Below, piece after piece: positions 51,505 through 59,727 of a stretch of DNA of 64,000 nucleotides; the stretch's first letter is position 1, and the number at the start of each line of letters is the position of its first letter. Position numbers and translations under genes: made by a program. Below the pieces are notes generated by a model. That model did no database searches and was not told where the DNA came from. It worked only from the letters and a program-made list of their open reading frames with translations. The stretch is from Deltaproteobacteria bacterium (GTDB lineage Bacteria; JADJOY01). The DNA lies in contig JADJOY010000004.1 in NCBI GenBank assembly GCA_016713535.1, positions 186,001 through 250,000 of the forward strand, read 5' to 3'.

Positions 51505-53184
51505 TCAGGTGGTCTCGAGCAGCCGCACGTGACCCTTGAGCCCATCGACCTCGATGAGCGCGCCCGTCGCGATGGCCTTGGTGGCACCCGGAACCGACGC
51601 CACGGCTGGCAGCCCGTACTCGCGTGCCAGGATCGCACCGTGCGAGAGCATGCCGCCCATCTCCATCACCACGCCGCCGGCCAGTGAGAAGAGGCACGTC
51701 CAGCCCGGGTCGGTGGCGTTGGTGACGAGGATCTCGCCCGGCCGCACCTCGCGGAACTCGGAGACCTCGAGCACCACCCGGGCGCGACCGCGAACCACGC
51801 CTCGTGAAACGCCCGAGCCCACCAGGAGCGTGGCGTCGGCGGGAGCGCGCTCGGTGACGGTGACGTCCGCGCCCTGATCGCCGATCAGCTCGCGGGGCGG
51901 CTTCTCGTCGCGAGCGCGCTCGTATTCGATGCGGCGACGGCGTGCGAGGGCGGCGAGGTCGGGGACGTCGCCTCGCACCGCGGCGGCCAGCTCCTCGCGG
52001 AACAGGAAGAACACCTGCTCGCGGTGGTCGAGGGTCCCTCGAGCGGCGAGGTGCTCACCCAGCACCAGCGCCACGTTGCGAATCCGCTCGAGGAACAGGT
52101 CCGCGAAGTAGCGCATGTTCTCGCGCAGGTTCACGTAGCGGGGCATGTAGTGAAGCCCGAGCTCGAGCACCAGGCGCTGGAACGCGGGCAGCCGGTCGCG
52201 CCGCGCGAGCTCGGAGGGCGGCGGCTTGGCGGGCGTCGCGGCGTCGCCCTCGCGGCGCGCCTCGAGGGCCTTGAGGACGAGCTGGAGGACGGTCTCGGGC
52301 GACTCCCGCCATGACGGGTAGAGGAGATCGCGGCCCAGCAGTCGATGCCCGTGGCGGGTCATGAGCTCGTGAAACGACTCGCCGAACTCGGCCGCGCCCG
52401 GAAGGTTCGTGTCGCTCTCACCCGGCGCGGCGAGGCCATTCTGGCGTAGGGATGCAGCGAGCGCGGGCGATGCCTTCAGGCGACGCGCGAGCGCCTCGAT
52501 CGCCTCGTTCACCTCGACGGTCTTGTTGCCGGGCACGCGCGCCATCGCCCACTCGGCGACCTTGCCCTCGTCGTCGCCCAGCCACCGCTCCGAGACGATC
52601 CGCACCAGCGGATAGAGCAGGTAGGCATACGCTACACCCCAGATTGCCGCCTCGAGGAATTCGCCCATCTCGTTCTCGATGCGGGCCATCGAGTGGAGCA
52701 GGGTCTCCGGGGTGCCGCTCGCGACGTCGTCTCCGAAGCCCCGCAACGCGCGGGCGAGGATGGCGTCGCCGTGACGGCGGAAGCGCTGGTGGTTGGTGAA
52801 CGGGGACCAGCCTCGCTCGTGAAGCACCGTACGGAAGCAGGCGCCGACGAAGCGCGGCGAGAAGATCGACCACAGCGAGCGCTCGTCCGCGAGCAGCCGA
52901 TCGCGTAGCTGGCTGGGCAGGTTGTCGAGGACTTCCTTGGTGCGAAAGATCGACGGGATGAGCGAGAAGATGTCACCCAGCAGGTTCGTGTTCGCGTAGA
53001 CGTAGCCGTGGTGGTAGCGCAGGAACGGCGCGGTCTTGGGGATGCGGGCGAACTCGAGCTTCTCGTCCACCATGCGCGCTTCGATGAGCTGGCCGCTGAC
53101 CGAGAACATCAGCGGGGTCACGCTCCCCGACCAGAACTCGTCGGCGAGCGAGCGCGACCAGATGGCGGGAGGGGATTCGGGCAC
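51505..53184 (-). CDS. PEP-utilizing-enzyme mobile-domain protein without ATP-grasp domain
   Basis: 559 residues. The C-terminal ~90 residues are the swivelling phosphohistidine domain (VSRGVVRGRARVVLEVSEFREVRPGEILVTNATDPGWTCLFSLAGGVVMEMGGMLSHGAILAREYGLPAV), with the phospho-His in LSHGAI. The first ~430 residues are helical and resemble the central part of phosphoenolpyruvate-synthase/rifampicin-phosphotransferase-like proteins (SVTPLMFSVSGQLIEA, HGHRLLGRDLLYPSWRE). No ATP-grasp domain is encoded here or next to it, so the phosphate donor partner is missing. GTG start at 53184. Confidence 0.8.
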   Translation of the reverse strand: MPESPPAIWSRSLADEFWSGSVTPLMFSVSGQLIEARMVDEKLEFARIPKTAPFLRYHHGYVYANTNLLGDIFSLIPSIFRTKEVLDNLPSQLRDRLLADERSLWSIFSPRFVGACFRTVLHERGWSPFTNHQRFRRHGDAILARALRGFGDDVASGTPETLLHSMARIENEMGEFLEAAIWGVAYAYLLYPLVRIVSERWLGDDEGKVAEWAMARVPGNKTVEVNEAIEALARRLKASPALAASLRQNGLAAPGESDTNLPGAAEFGESFHELMTRHGHRLLGRDLLYPSWRESPETVLQLVLKALEARREGDAATPAKPPPSELARRDRLPAFQRLVLELGLHYMPRYVNLRENMRYFADLFLERIRNVALVLGEHLAARGTLDHREQVFFLFREELAAAVRGDVPDLAALARRRRIEYERARDEKPPRELIGDQGADVTVTERAPADATLLVGSGVSRGVVRGRARVVLEVSEFREVRPGEILVTNATDPGWTCLFSLAGGVVMEMGGMLSHGAILAREYGLPAVASVPGATKAIATGALIEVDGLKGHVRLLETT

Positions 53185-53246
53185 GGTGAGCGGAAGCCAG
53201 CCGCGAGCGGATCCTGAAGATACGCAGGAAATCGCGGTGAATTCAA

Positions 53247-53289
53247 CGCGAACGGGCGGGTCGGGAGCGCCCCGACCCGCCCGTTCGCG
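53247..53289 (-). terminator. Strong terminator hairpin after nitronate monooxygenase gene
   Basis: Perfect 19-bp stem (53247-53265 with 53271-53289) and five-base loop AGCGC, 17 bases past the stop of the minus-strand gene at 53306. On that strand it is followed by TTGAATT. It separates the TetR-regulated cluster from the PEP mobile-domain gene. Confidence 0.75.
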
Positions 53290-53305
53290 GCGCAGCGAGC
53301 AGCGC

Positions 53306-54442
53306 TCAGTCCGCGTCGCTGAGGCCCAGGATCTGGCTCGCGCGCTCGACCGCGTCGAGTGAGCCCTCGACCAGCTCGCGCACCACCTCGCGGGCCGGCT
53401 TCATCTGGCTGATCTGGCCCACGATCTGGCCGACGGGGGTGCCGAGGAGCTGCGCCGAGCCTGGCTTACGGGTCTGGGCGTGCTGGTAGATGCGGGTGAG
53501 CGCCTCGGAGGTCGCCATCCACTGCAGCGGCATGGGGAGGGTGCCCGGGGAGTCGGCGCCGTCCCACGCGTCGGTCCAAGCCGTCTTGAGCTGGCGCGCC
53601 GGCTTGCCGCTGATGCACTTCGAACGGACCGTGTCGCGCGAGGTCGCGGCGATGAGCTTCTCCTTGAGGGCCGGAACGCAGTCGCTCTCGGCGGTGGCGA
53701 GCCACAGCGAGCCGGTCCACACACCGGATGCGCCGAGCACGAGCGCCGCCGCCATCTGGCGGCCCGAGCCGATGCCGCCCGCGGCGAGCACCGGAGTCGG
53801 CGCAACCGCATCGACGACCTGTGGGACGAGCACCAGGCTCGAGATGTCACCGGTGTGCCCGCCGGCCTCGTAACCGGACGCGACCACGATGTCGACGCCC
53901 GCCTCCTTCTGCTTGACCGCCTGATCGACCGATCCGCAGAGCGCCGCCACCAGCACGCCAGCCGAATGCGCACGCTCGACGACGTCCTCGGGCGGGGGCC
54001 CGAGAGCGTTGGCGAGCAGCTTGATCGGGTGCTTCATGGCGATCTCGACGTGCGCGCGGCCTGCCGACACCGACCACCCGAGGAGCGACTCCCAGGCGTT
54101 CTGACCCGCCGGGAGCTCGGGCACTCCGTAGCGCTCGAGGAGGCCCTTGATGAACTCCTTGTGCTCGTCGGGGATCATCGCCTGGAGGTCGATCTTGCCG
54201 AGGTCGCCCTGGTCCTTGCCGAGGTAGGCCGCCGGCATCACGGTGTCGACGCCGTACGGTTTGCCGTCGACGTGCTCGTCGATCCAGACGAGCTCGCGCT
54301 CGAGCTCCTCGGGGCTGAACGCGACCGCGCCCAGCACGCCGAGGCCGCCGGCCTTGCTCACTGCCGCGACTACGTCGCGGCAGTGGCTGAACGCGAAGAT
54401 CGGGTACTCGATCCCGAGCTTCTCGCAGATGGGGGTTTTCAT
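53306..54442 (-). CDS. Nitronate monooxygenase family flavoprotein
   Basis: 378 residues of the NMO/2-nitropropane dioxygenase TIM barrel: MKTPICEKLGIEYPIFAFSHCRDVVAAVSKAGGLGVLGAVAFSPEEL, VVASGYEAGGHTGD with the flavin-site His, VLAAGGIGSGRQMAAALVLGASGVWTGSLWLATAESD. FMN binding is expected. Bacterial members of this kind, next to P450 and SDR genes, are often found in lipid or steroid catabolic clusters; true nitronate activity is unproven. ATG 54442 has a GAAGGAGAAG ribosome site and overlaps the TetR stop. Confidence 0.88.
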   Translation of the reverse strand: MKTPICEKLGIEYPIFAFSHCRDVVAAVSKAGGLGVLGAVAFSPEELERELVWIDEHVDGKPYGVDTVMPAAYLGKDQGDLGKIDLQAMIPDEHKEFIKGLLERYGVPELPAGQNAWESLLGWSVSAGRAHVEIAMKHPIKLLANALGPPPEDVVERAHSAGVLVAALCGSVDQAVKQKEAGVDIVVASGYEAGGHTGDISSLVLVPQVVDAVAPTPVLAAGGIGSGRQMAAALVLGASGVWTGSLWLATAESDCVPALKEKLIAATSRDTVRSKCISGKPARQLKTAWTDAWDGADSPGTLPMPLQWMATSEALTRIYQHAQTRKPGSAQLLGTPVGQIVGQISQMKPAREVVRELVEGSLDAVERASQILGLSDAD

Positions 54443-55245
54443 CGTTTCTTCTCCTTCGACCCTCGGGACCGCGTTCGTGCAGGTTTCCGGGCGACGGGTT
54501 TGGTTTCGAAGAGCAGCACGCGAACCGCTTTGCGCAAGAACTCGACACGTCGGGGAACGCTCTGCGCCGCCGCCGCGTGGCCGCCGAAGACGTCGGCGAG
54601 GAGCGGTGCGATCACGACGTGCCCGAGCATGAGGAAGAACACGGACGCGACCAGGTCGGGGAGGTCGTCGTCGTCCCACTCGGGGCGAAGCAGCGGCTGG
54701 CCGCCCGACCGGAAGGCCGTTACCGCGAGGGAGTAGCCAGGCTCGAGCCACTCGCGCACCAGCGTCGGCAGGTGCGCGCCGCCGGTGAGCGCCTCGTGGA
54801 GCACCAGACGCAGCGCGCGCGGGCGCTGCGCGAGGTGGTCCATCAGCGCGTCCATCCCGCGCGCCATCGTCACCTCGGTCCAGGTCGTGCCGAGCATGAG
54901 GTGATTGATGTCGACGAATGGCTTCAAGCCGCGAGTCAGCACCGCGGCGTAGATGCTGTCCTTGCCAGGGAAGTGGGCATAGAGGCTCGCCGGGTTGAGG
55001 CCCACGACCCGCGCGATGTCGCGGATCGCCGTTCCCGCGAAGCCCTTCTCCGCGTAGAGCCGCTCGGCGGCGTCGAGGATCTGGTCGCGGGTCTGGGCGC
55101 CGTTGCCACCCTTGGGGCGCCCGCGCTTTCCGGTGGGAGCGCGTTCGCCGCCCGGGCGGGCCGGGCGGCGGGCGCGCGTACGGGGCGTGCTCGATCGGGA
55201 CACGGGCTCTCGGATCGGCACGGGCGACGTCTCACGCCGCGTCAC
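54439..55245 (-). CDS. TetR-family transcriptional regulator
   Basis: 268 residues. After a basic, Pro-rich N-terminal ~50 residues (start uncertain), the HTH reads TRDQILDAAERLYAEKGFAGTAIRDIARVVGLNPASLYAHFPGKDSIYAAVL. The ligand-binding part includes a TetR_C-like helix bundle. The gene lies between P450 and nitronate monooxygenase on the same strand, overlapping both. The palindrome at 56515-56534 between the divergent P450 and SDR genes is the obvious candidate operator. An acyl-CoA or steroid-like ligand is plausible from the cluster but unproven. Confidence 0.9.
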   Translation of the reverse strand: MTRRETSPVPIREPVSRSSTPRTRARRPARPGGERAPTGKRGRPKGGNGAQTRDQILDAAERLYAEKGFAGTAIRDIARVVGLNPASLYAHFPGKDSIYAAVLTRGLKPFVDINHLMLGTTWTEVTMARGMDALMDHLAQRPRALRLVLHEALTGGAHLPTLVREWLEPGYSLAVTAFRSGGQPLLRPEWDDDDLPDLVASVFFLMLGHVVIAPLLADVFGGHAAAAQSVPRRVEFLRKAVRVLLFETKPVARKPARTRSRGSKEKKR

Positions 55246-56464
55246 GGCCTGCGACGTTCTTGACCGGAGTGAACTTCACGGGCATCGACTTGATGCCATT
55301 GATGAAGTTCGAGCGCAGCCGGCGCACCGGACCCACCAGCGCGATGTCGGGGAGCATCTGGAAGAGCTCCTCGAAGAAGATGCGGATCTCGAGCCGCGCC
55401 AGGCTCGCGCCCAGGCAGAAGTGCTCGCCCACGCCGAAGGTGAGGTGCTCGTTCGGGTTGCGGGTGACGTCGAACTGGTCGGGGTTGGTGAAGACCGCCG
55501 TGTCGCGGTTGGCGGCGGTGTAGTACATCGCGATCTTGTCGCCAGCCTTGAGCTTCTGGCCGCCGAGCTCGGTGTCCTCGGACACCGTGCGGCGGAAGTA
55601 ATTCACCGGCGTGACCCAGCGCAGCATCTCGTCGACCGCGGTGGGCATGAGGCTCGGGTCCGCCTTGAGGCGGGCTAGCTGCTCGGGGTTCTCGAAGAGG
55701 GCGAGCATCCCGCCCGAGATCAGGTTACGGGTGGTCTCGTTGCCGGCCACCGAGAGCAGCAGGAAGAAGAGCTCGAACTGCTGCGGGCCGAGCATCTCAC
55801 CGTCGACCTTCGAGTTGATCAGCACGCTCACGAGGTCGGTGCCGTTGCCCTCGGCGCGGCGCCGCTCCGCGAGCTCGTTCGCGTAGCCCCATATCTGCAT
55901 GGCGGCGGTGCGCGGGTCGCTCTCGCCTTGGTATTCGGGGTCGTCCCAGGCGATCAGGGTGTTCGACCAGTCGAAGATCTTCTTGCGTTCGTCGAGAGGA
56001 ACGCCGAGGAACTCGGTGATGGTCTGGAGCGGAAACTCGACCGCGAGGTCGGTGACGAAGTCGCAGCCGCCGCGAGCCGCCACCGCGCCGATGATGTCGC
56101 GCGCGAGCTGCCGGAGGTGGGGCTCGAGCCGGGTGATCATGCGTGGCGTGAAGCCGGTGCTGACCAGCTTGCGGTAGCGCGAGTGCGCCGGCGGGTCCAT
56201 GTTGGCGAGCATCGCGCGCATCGCCACGAGGTCGTCCTCGCCGTAGTCCTCGATGTTGGTGCCACCGATCCAGCTCGAGAAGATCATCGGGTGGGTCGAG
56301 CAGTGGACGATGTCCTGGTAGCGCGTGACCGCCCAGAACCCCGGGCCCTTCGGCTCCGGGTGACGGTAAACCGGCGCGTTCTCGCGCAGCCAGCGGAAGG
56401 CCTCGTAGGGCGGGCCGCTCTGCTCGTAGCGCTTGGCGTCGTAGAGATCGAACTCGGGCTTCAT
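55232..56464 (-). CDS. Cytochrome P450
   Basis: 410 residues, a soluble bacterial P450. I-helix SVAGNETTRNLISGGM (acid-Thr replaced by NETT), ExxR in VDEMLRW, and heme-thiolate loop FGVGEHFCLGASLARLE with axial Cys. Resembles the CYP124/125/142 lipid and sterol hydroxylase group (MDPPAHSRYRKLVSTGFTPRMI). No redox partner gene in the window. GGAGGAAAA ribosome site just before the ATG at 56464. Divergent from the SDR gene with 83 bases between starts, containing the TetR palindrome. Confidence 0.92.
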   Translation of the reverse strand: MKPEFDLYDAKRYEQSGPPYEAFRWLRENAPVYRHPEPKGPGFWAVTRYQDIVHCSTHPMIFSSWIGGTNIEDYGEDDLVAMRAMLANMDPPAHSRYRKLVSTGFTPRMITRLEPHLRQLARDIIGAVAARGGCDFVTDLAVEFPLQTITEFLGVPLDERKKIFDWSNTLIAWDDPEYQGESDPRTAAMQIWGYANELAERRRAEGNGTDLVSVLINSKVDGEMLGPQQFELFFLLLSVAGNETTRNLISGGMLALFENPEQLARLKADPSLMPTAVDEMLRWVTPVNYFRRTVSEDTELGGQKLKAGDKIAMYYTAANRDTAVFTNPDQFDVTRNPNEHLTFGVGEHFCLGASLARLEIRIFFEELFQMLPDIALVGPVRRLRSNFINGIKSMPVKFTPVKNVAGRDAA

Positions 56465-56514
56465 CGATTTTCCTCCCGCGGGTGGCCCCGGATCGCGAGC
56501 TTTGCTATACCGTA

Positions 56515-56534
56515 CCAAACGAACGATCGTTTGG
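56515..56534. promoter_or_regulatory. TetR-type operator between divergent P450 and SDR genes
   Basis: A 20-base palindrome, half-site CCAAACGA... with ...TCGTTTGG, symmetric at 18 of 20 positions. It ends 13 bases before the SDR ATG and lies 50 bases before the P450 ATG, with a TATACC hexamer at 56506. One regulator could control both arms. Confidence 0.7.
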
Positions 56535-56547
56535 AAATGGAGGACGG

Positions 56548-57333
56548 ATGGCATTTCGCGGAAAAGTGGCGCTCGTGACGGGCGCGGCGAGCGGCATGGG
56601 GCAGGTCTCGGCGTGGACGGTCGCGGAGGCAGGCGCCACCGTGGCGTGCCTCGACCGCGACGAGGCGAAGCTGCCGACCACGATCGCCAAGTACCCCGAC
56701 AGGCTGCATCCGTACGTGTGCGACGTGGCGAACGTCGACGGCGTGAACGAAGCCGTGGCGGCCATCGAGCGTGACCTCGGCCCCATCGACCGCGTGACCC
56801 ACGCGGCAGGCATCATGCCGGCCGGGCACGTCGTGGACCAGCCGCTCGAGGACGTGATCCGGCTGATGCGGGTCAACTACGAGGGCACGGTGTACGTGGT
56901 TCGCGCGACCCTGCCGCAGATGAAGCAGCGGCGCTCGGGCGACCTCATCATGTTCGGCTCGCTCGCCGGCCACGTGTTGCTCACCCACCTCGGTGCGTAC
57001 TCGGCGAGCAAGTCGGCGGTCAACACGCTCGCCGAGGTGATGATCCACGAGAATCGCGGCAGCGGTGTCAGGATCATGCTGGTGTGCCCGCCGATGACCA
57101 AGACGCCGCTCATTCAGCAGGCGGTGAACACGTCGAATCCGCGCACGATCCAGATCGGCATCGAGCAGAACCGGATGGCCGACCCGAACGTGATCGTCGA
57201 GGAGATCGAGAAGGGCATCGAGCGGGGCGAGGAGATCCTCTACCCGCTCGCCGAGGCCAAGGTCCTGCTTCGCCTGCGGCGCTTCTTTCCGGGCCTGCTC
57301 TGGACCATCATGCACAAGGCCGAGAATTCCTGA
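56548..57333 (+). CDS. Short-chain dehydrogenase/reductase
   Basis: 261 residues. Rossmann start VALVTGAASGMGQVSAWTVAEAG (TGxxxGxG), acidic D at the end of strand 2 (CLDRDEA) pointing to NAD(H), HAAG, Ser in GSLAGH, and catalytic YSASK. The C-terminal ~60 residues are extended (EKGIERGEEILYPLAEAKVLLRLRRFFPGLLWTI). GGAGG ribosome site. First gene of a three-gene arm facing away from the P450. Confidence 0.92.
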   Translation: MAFRGKVALVTGAASGMGQVSAWTVAEAGATVACLDRDEAKLPTTIAKYPDRLHPYVCDVANVDGVNEAVAAIERDLGPIDRVTHAAGIMPAGHVVDQPLEDVIRLMRVNYEGTVYVVRATLPQMKQRRSGDLIMFGSLAGHVLLTHLGAYSASKSAVNTLAEVMIHENRGSGVRIMLVCPPMTKTPLIQQAVNTSNPRTIQIGIEQNRMADPNVIVEEIEKGIERGEEILYPLAEAKVLLRLRRFFPGLLWTIMHKAENS

Positions 57334-57353
57334 GCTGAAGTCCGACTCCGTCG

Positions 57354-59684
57354 ATGATCTTCCAGAAGCGCGATCTCGCTCCGCTGGCCGATCGCCTCGC
57401 GCGCTGGATCGCGCCTCGCATTCCGGGCGCCGAGGACGTCTCGGTCGACGGGCTTCGTGTGCCGAGCGCGGGGCTCTCGAACGAGACCATCCTGTTCGAT
57501 CTGCGCTATCGCCCACCTGGCGCGGCGGCGGAGGTGGTCGAGCCGCTGGTGCTGCGCGCACAGCCCACCGAGCACCTGGTCTTCCCGGGCTACGACCTGA
57601 GCCTGCAGCGCCGCGTGCTGGAGGGGCTCGCGTCCACCGGCGTGCCGGTGCCCGAGGTGCGCTGGTTCGACGAGGCGCACGAGCTGCTCGGCACGCCGTT
57701 CTACGTGATGCGGCGAGTGAGCGGTCAGATCCCGTCGGACGTCCCGCCGTATCACGCGGCGGGTGCCTTCCGCGAGGCCGCGCCGGGTCGGCGCGCGGCG
57801 ATGTGGTGGGCGGGCATCGATACCCTCGCGGCCATTCACCGCGTGGACCCGGACGCAATCGGCCTCGGCTTCCTGGAGAAGGCCGGAGCCGGCGTCGACC
57901 TGCTCGACCAGGAGCTCGCGTACTGGACGAGTTACCTGGACTGGGCGGCGGACGGCGCCGGTGACCACCGGATTTCCCGGGCGGCCCTCGACTGGCTGCG
58001 CGCGAGCCGGCCCGCTACCACCCGCCGGCGGCTGTGCTGGGGCGACGCGCGCCTCCCCAACCTGATCTTCGACGGGGATCGAGTCGCGGCGGTGCTCGAC
58101 TGGGAGATGGCCTTCCTCGGTGAGCCCACCGCCGACCTCGCGTGGTGGCTCTTCCTCGACTGGCACCACAGCGAGGGCTATGGCATCCCGCGGCTCGCCG
58201 GGTTGCCGAGCCGCGACGAGACGATCGCGCACTGGGAGAAGCAGGTGGGTTTCGCCGCCACCGACCTCGCGTGGTGGGAGGTGTTCGCCGCGATGCGCTT
58301 CGCGGTCATCATGGTGCGGGTCGCGTCGATCATGCGCGCCGTGGGCACGCCGCTCCCCACGCCCGACTTCGAGACCAACAACGCCTGCACCCAGCGCCTT
58401 GCGGCGCTCCTCGACCTCGAGCCGCCCGGCGCGGCGGTGAGCCGCGGGACGACCGACATCACGGACTCGGTGGTCCGAGTGCAGTTCGATCTGTCGGGCC
58501 CGAATGCCTACCGCTGGTACCTGGTCGCCGATCGCGGCACTGGCACGAGGGTCGATGGGACGGTCGCGAACCCCGACATCACGGTGCGGTGCGACGCCGA
58601 CGTGTGGCACGCGCTGCAGCGCGGCGAGCTCGACCGGGCGCAGACGTTCCTCTCGGGCCAGCTCCAGATCGAGGGCGACATCTCGACGATGATGCAGCTC
58701 GAGGAGGTGATCAGCGCGCTGGTGTTCGCAGGTCCCGGCGCGACGTACACCGCCCGCGAGGCCGCCGACGCCGCGGACCGCTCCATCACCGTCGACGACG
58801 ACCGCCGGCACCAGCCCGGTGCGGAGTCACTGCCGCTCTGGAACGAGAGCTTGTGGTTCCCGATGTACGACCCGGTCACCGACCTGGGCGTGGTGTTTCG
58901 CGCCGGCGAGCAACCGAACCTGGGGTTCGCCAACCTCTACCTCGGGCTCACCCGCGGCGGTGTCCTCGTTCACCACGTCATGGTCGAGGATCTTCCCCTG
59001 GCGGCGTTCGAGGGCGAGCGTCTCGAGCTTCCGGTGGGGCTCACGATCGAGTGGCGCGAGCCGCTGCGGAGCTTCGCGCTGCGCTACGCGTCCGGGGACC
59101 ACGGCTTCGACCTGCTGTGGGAGGGAGTTGCGCCGCCCTACAAGTACCCACCGCCTCCGGGCACCTCCGTGGATCAGGTGCCGCGGCACATCGAGCACGC
59201 GGGTCGAGCCACCGGCACGGTCACCATCGCCGGCGAGACGCTGCCCTTCTCGGGCTGGGCGCATCGAGACCACTCGTTCGGCGGCGAGCGCGACTGGGAC
59301 AAGTTCTGGCGCTGGACCTACGCTAGCGGCGCGGCCGGCGAGCCTGGCGCCGAGCACGTCTGGTTCAACGCGGTGGAGATCCGCTTCGGCGCGGATTTCC
59401 CGCCGATCCACATCGGCTGCGTGAGCGTCAACGGAGAGGCTGCGGTGCCCCTCGCCAGGATCGACATCGATGCGCGGACGGACCCGGGCACGCGCCGCCC
59501 GCTCGGCGGCGAGCTACACCTCGTGGACGTCGAGGGTCGCTCGTTCCGTGTGGCGACGGAGCAGGTGCTCGGGGTCGTCCCCGCGCGGTTTCGCGACACC
59601 CGGCTCTTCGACGGGCTCGCGCGCTACCGGGTGGGCGAGCTGACCGGCCACGGCATCCTGGAAGTCGGTTTCGTCGAACACTGA
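57354..59684 (+). CDS. Three-domain protein: APH-like kinase, SCP2-like lipid-binding, and DUF7064-like C-terminus
   Basis: 776 residues. Residues ~1-345: aminoglycoside-phosphotransferase/ACAD10-like kinase fold (LSNETILFDL, LRAQPTEHLVFPGYDL, TLAAIHRVDPDAIGL, CWGDARLPNLIFD, AVLDWEMAFLGEPTADLAWW) with catalytic Asp in GDARLPN and DWE. Residues ~360-460: SCP2-type sterol/lipid carrier domain (VQFDLSGPNAYRWYLVADRGTGTRVDGTVANPDITVRCDADVWHALQRGELDRAQTFLSGQLQIEGD). Residues ~480-776: beta-rich tocopherol-cyclase/DUF7064-like domain (SGWAHRDHSFGGERDWDKFWRWTYA). The combination suggests phosphorylation or handling of a hydrophobic alcohol bound by the SCP2 part. Not a single known family member. Confidence 0.82.
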   Translation: MIFQKRDLAPLADRLARWIAPRIPGAEDVSVDGLRVPSAGLSNETILFDLRYRPPGAAAEVVEPLVLRAQPTEHLVFPGYDLSLQRRVLEGLASTGVPVPEVRWFDEAHELLGTPFYVMRRVSGQIPSDVPPYHAAGAFREAAPGRRAAMWWAGIDTLAAIHRVDPDAIGLGFLEKAGAGVDLLDQELAYWTSYLDWAADGAGDHRISRAALDWLRASRPATTRRRLCWGDARLPNLIFDGDRVAAVLDWEMAFLGEPTADLAWWLFLDWHHSEGYGIPRLAGLPSRDETIAHWEKQVGFAATDLAWWEVFAAMRFAVIMVRVASIMRAVGTPLPTPDFETNNACTQRLAALLDLEPPGAAVSRGTTDITDSVVRVQFDLSGPNAYRWYLVADRGTGTRVDGTVANPDITVRCDADVWHALQRGELDRAQTFLSGQLQIEGDISTMMQLEEVISALVFAGPGATYTAREAADAADRSITVDDDRRHQPGAESLPLWNESLWFPMYDPVTDLGVVFRAGEQPNLGFANLYLGLTRGGVLVHHVMVEDLPLAAFEGERLELPVGLTIEWREPLRSFALRYASGDHGFDLLWEGVAPPYKYPPPPGTSVDQVPRHIEHAGRATGTVTIAGETLPFSGWAHRDHSFGGERDWDKFWRWTYASGAAGEPGAEHVWFNAVEIRFGADFPPIHIGCVSVNGEAAVPLARIDIDARTDPGTRRPLGGELHLVDVEGRSFRVATEQVLGVVPARFRDTRLFDGLARYRVGELTGHGILEVGFVEH

Positions 59685-59727
59685 GCGTCCGCGCATTCCG
59701 GCGCGGCGAGATCCGAGGAGTGACCCG

